The position numbers and the translations under genes are program-made. A stretch of 64,000 nt of DNA from the NCBI GenBank assembly GCA_037576215.1, contig JBANDB010000010.1:2170001-2234000 (forward strand), in the 5' to 3' direction. This DNA is from Armillaria gallica. Lineage: Eukaryota; Basidiomycota; Agaricomycetes; Agaricales; Physalacriaceae. The notes beneath the pieces were generated by a model that worked only from the letters and a program-made list of their open reading frames with translations, had not been told where the DNA came from and did not search any database. Of the stretch, positions 61,122 to 64,000 are shown piece after piece. Positions within the stretch are counted from its first letter, which is position 1. Each line of letters starts with the position of its first letter.

Positions 61122-62231
61122 ATCTGCACTTTTGCTGGCTGCTTGGTGGTTCCCCTTTGTGAGGGTGTTGTTTGATCTTGCTGGTTGTTGTTGTTGGTCT
61201 GTTAATATGTATCGCGATAATGCCTGTTGTTCCCTTTTTCATGCGTGATTGGCCTACTTACTCCCTTTCGCCTTGTTGGTGTTTGAGCACATGCGCTTGG
61301 CCTGCTATCATGATCGTGCTGCTGCCTTGTGCCATACTTTGGTCCGATACTATCCGCGTTCGTCATATGGGCTGCAGCAGTTTCATGCCCCGTGATAACT
61401 TGGTGTCTGCATTTCGTTGCTGTTTTTCCTTTGTGGGATTTGTTTTGTCTGTGACAGTGACTTCTTCGCTGTGTGCTCGGGGGTATCTCCTCGATCGTTC
61501 TCTGGTTTGTTTGGCACTTCGTGGGTCCTTCATGATCACCTTCTGTTGCGGTTGACGCCTGTCTGATGTCTTCCCTTCTCCTTTCCTTTATTATCGTTGA
61601 AATTATTATTACTGTGTTTGATTCCGTTGACACCCTTCTATTTATCTCGTCGCCTGTGGGGCTGATAGATTTCCATGTCCATGAACTTTGCTGTTGATAT
61701 TCATTATTGCTGTTCCGTCATAGATCGTGTCTGATGTCTCTGTCCCTTTTATTTTATTTTATTTGTTTTTTTTGCATACATTGATTTGTGTTACAGCTTC
61801 TGTGGATTGTGTTGTGAACATTCCTGCTTGACATGATTCATCTTCACCATCGTGCATCATCTTGTGTTTCTGTTGCTATGAAAATTGTATATGTCCCATC
61901 GGGTTTGTGTGGATTCCTTGTGTTGATTGCAATGATCCTCGTATGATTTCATTCATTCTATTTACATGCTTGCTCTTCTGTTCTTCTCTATCCTTATCTG
62001 CCCTTGGTCCCTCCTCCCTCCCTTTCTTTTTTTCTTCCTGTTCCCTAGTTTCAAATGTGTTCACGTCCTTCCATTCAACTTTTCCTTATGTGGGGTTCAT
62101 TATCTCAAACCTTATTTCTGTACAGTTGCGACTTTCTTCATATAAACCTCTCTTTTCGTCCACTTTTCACTTGAACCCTTCTCCATGTTCATTGTCTTCT
62201 CTGTGTTCATTTTGCTCTTTCCGTTATCGTC
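61122..62231. other. Pyrimidine-rich divergent intergenic region
   Basis: A Gln/Asn-rich open frame continues on the minus strand to about 61180 and a long low-complexity frame to 61633; both are probably 5' UTR or low-complexity sequence. The part before 62232 should hold the promoter of the last gene. Confidence 0.4.
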
Positions 62232-64000
62232 ATGTCTGCATCTAACCACCCTGCTCTACCTGTCGTCGTGTAAGTTCGCATTGTGTGTGTATTCATCCCT
62301 TGTGTATGGCTGATCTGTATATGTATATTTAATGCAGACCGGTCATTCAAAAGCATAAGCGCACTCATCGGGTTCGTTCAGGTGGGGATGTCTTGCCCGT
62401 AGCACAGCTTCCTGTTGCCGATCCTTCCTTGTTGGCTGGTGAAATTGCTTCCCAACACCTTGAAACATACGTAGGTTGCGCCTGGCCATGTCCTGTCTCA
62501 TGCTGACCTTCTTGCAATTTTTATCCAGTCCCCCTGCTAAAAAATGCAGTCGTGTTGGTAATCGTGCTCGCGTCGCTAGCTCTGACAGTGTCCCTGCATG
62601 CGTCCCTTTTCATGTCTGCAATAGTATGATTTGTTGTGTTTGACTGTGTATATGCCTCAGTGTGTCGTCATCTCTGGCTCCTCCTGTGCCTGGTGGAGTG
62701 GTGTATCAGCGCCTGCCCACCATCACTGTATTGTCAGTCCTTGACGTTCTCTTCTCGCTTGTACTCTAAATTTGATGTTGGGTGTTTTTAGGCATCCCAC
62801 CAGGAAGCTTGCTCCTGCTCTTCACAGGCAGGTTTCCTACGGAGAGCTCATGCCTTCGGATGTTGCTGCTGTCACTGCTTCAGTACCTAGTCCTCATATG
62901 GAGTGCATTTCTTTGTTTGTTTTTCTGCACTATAAGCCTCATAGTCCCTGTGTAGACCTCTTGCAGCCCTGCGTGCCGTCGGTTGGGCCACTAACATTGT
63001 CGAGTCGGATGTGGATGATGCTTCCGATTCTGGAACTGGCTTCGATGCAAAGTATGTCATGATCTTATAATCATTCCGATCTGACCTCAACGGTTGTTTA
63101 GAGGTCCTGTGAACCCTTACATCGATGATGAGGCTGAAGAAGGCTCTGACGAGTATGTTACCTTTGTTATCATCTTCTTATATCGTGTCTCTATGTTTGC
63201 TTGTTCTCTTCTTCAGGTGTTCTTCTCAATCGGGCAACAGCGCAGACAAATCTGACGCCACCTCTGCTGTGTTCACTCAGGGCAGTGCGCTGTCCGCTAC
63301 CTCGATGGCATCTGCTGTTGGTTTGTCGGTTTGCACGTCCCCGTAAGCTGTTTGCAGCATCTTGTTGTCTTCATATTTTCATTTTTCATTTAGACGCTCT
63401 TGAGTCAAGACCAAGCATGGACTCTATGTTGATTCCTTGTATGTGTCTTTGCCCCTTCCACAACGATGCTCTTCGTGTAGCTAATCTGTTTTAATATTTA
63501 CTCAGAATACAGCACGGGAGAGCGTCTGATCTCGCTTCTGACGATGACATATGTTCTGACCCTTCTGTTGCTTTGTAAGCTTTGCCCTGCCCTTCATGTT
63601 GTCTATATTTCATTGCCTGTACCAGGTCTGCTGCTCATGCTCCTCGTCACACTCAACCTGTAGCACAGTACATGTTTGTCTCTATTGTTGCACTGACATG
63701 ATTGTATCAACTTTTCTATTAGCGCTCACTCTAATGCCTCATCCACTGTCCCTGAGACTTGTGCTGATGACCTGCCTAACCTGGTTTTCCTTGAAGATCT
63801 CGATGGACCTCCCATGCCTTCTCCTCATAAGTGTAAGGATAAGAAGGGTAAAACAGTCCCTAAAGTAAACGTGCTTGAAGTTCACACCGATCTGGGTGCT
63901 GGACGCAGTGTTGGAACCCCTCTCCCTGTTAAGATGCTCGTTACATCGCGTCTTTTCAAGGTTCTGTCTACGGCAAGTACAGCAGACACTGCTGCTCGTT
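62232..64000 (+). CDS. Partial multi-exon gene, unknown, running off the window end
   Basis: From ATG 62232 a first exon (MSASNHPALPVVV) splices at GT|GTAAGT to PVIQKHKRTHRVRSGGDVLP and on. Further pieces with acidic/Ser-rich content follow in several frames: RVGNRARVASSDSVPA, LAPALHRQVSYGELMPSD, NPYIDDEAEEGSDE, CADDLPNLVFLEDLDGPPMP and KCKDKKGKTVPKVN to the window end. Exon borders after the second exon are not settled. It reads like the acidic, disordered N-terminal half of a large Agaricomycete protein, and may belong to the same family as the divergent broken gene at 60.0-61.1 kb. Confidence 0.45.

Noticed and set aside
61172..61555. 127-codon hydrophobic plus-strand frame
   Set aside because: Same artefact of pyrimidine-rich sequence, without start context or family.
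1..64000. CRISPR arrays, operons, ribosome binding sites
   Set aside because: The window is eukaryotic with spliced genes; no regular spaced repeats were seen.

Overview
The window is nuclear DNA of a filamentous basidiomycete, most likely an Agaricomycete. Genes are split by many short introns (about 45-60 bases), some exons are only 7-11 bases long, and the recognisable proteins are typical of that class: HAD-fused class II terpene cyclases, an MYND protein, an RTA1 exporter, a DUF3533/SNG1 protein, a 7TM protein and a CBM1-GH10 xylanase. Coding regions are separated by long stretches of decayed DNA with mobile-element remains.

Layout. 0-14 kb: two copies (A and B) of a HAD/class II sesquiterpene cyclase in tandem orientation, each followed by the same ~440-base flank. 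A decayed short-chain dehydrogenase lies between them and an intact RTA1-type membrane protein follows on the minus strand. Copy B carries a 398-base solo LTR with a 5-base target duplication exactly at the first splice donor. 16-24 kb: an LRR-like protein, a CBM1-GH10 endoxylanase broken by a 646-base hAT-like MITE (8-base target duplication) and by a stop in its signal peptide, and an MYND zinc-finger protein. 27.8-29.9 kb: an intact cytochrome P450. 30-37 kb: mostly decayed sequence. 37-47 kb: a small secreted protein, a pseudogene of a large Agaricomycete family, a tRNA-like element, a TMEM170-like protein and a DUF3533/SNG1 protein. 48.4-50.5 kb: a second intact P450 with the same late intron layout as the first. 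52-55.5 kb: a 150-base Tc1/mariner-like MITE, a broken RTA1 copy and a broken, truncated third cyclase (copy C). 55.7-58.7 kb: a 7TM protein and a single-pass membrane protein. 60-64 kb: a decayed gene on the minus strand, divergent from a multi-exon gene that runs off the end.

The cyclases, two P450s, the dehydrogenase relic and the RTA1 and DUF3533 membrane proteins together look like a drimane-type sesquiterpenoid locus that has been duplicated, scattered and partly destroyed by mobile elements. The product is inferred from the cyclase family and is not shown by the sequence. Exon boundaries were set by hand from GT/GC-AG sites, frame and paralogue comparison.
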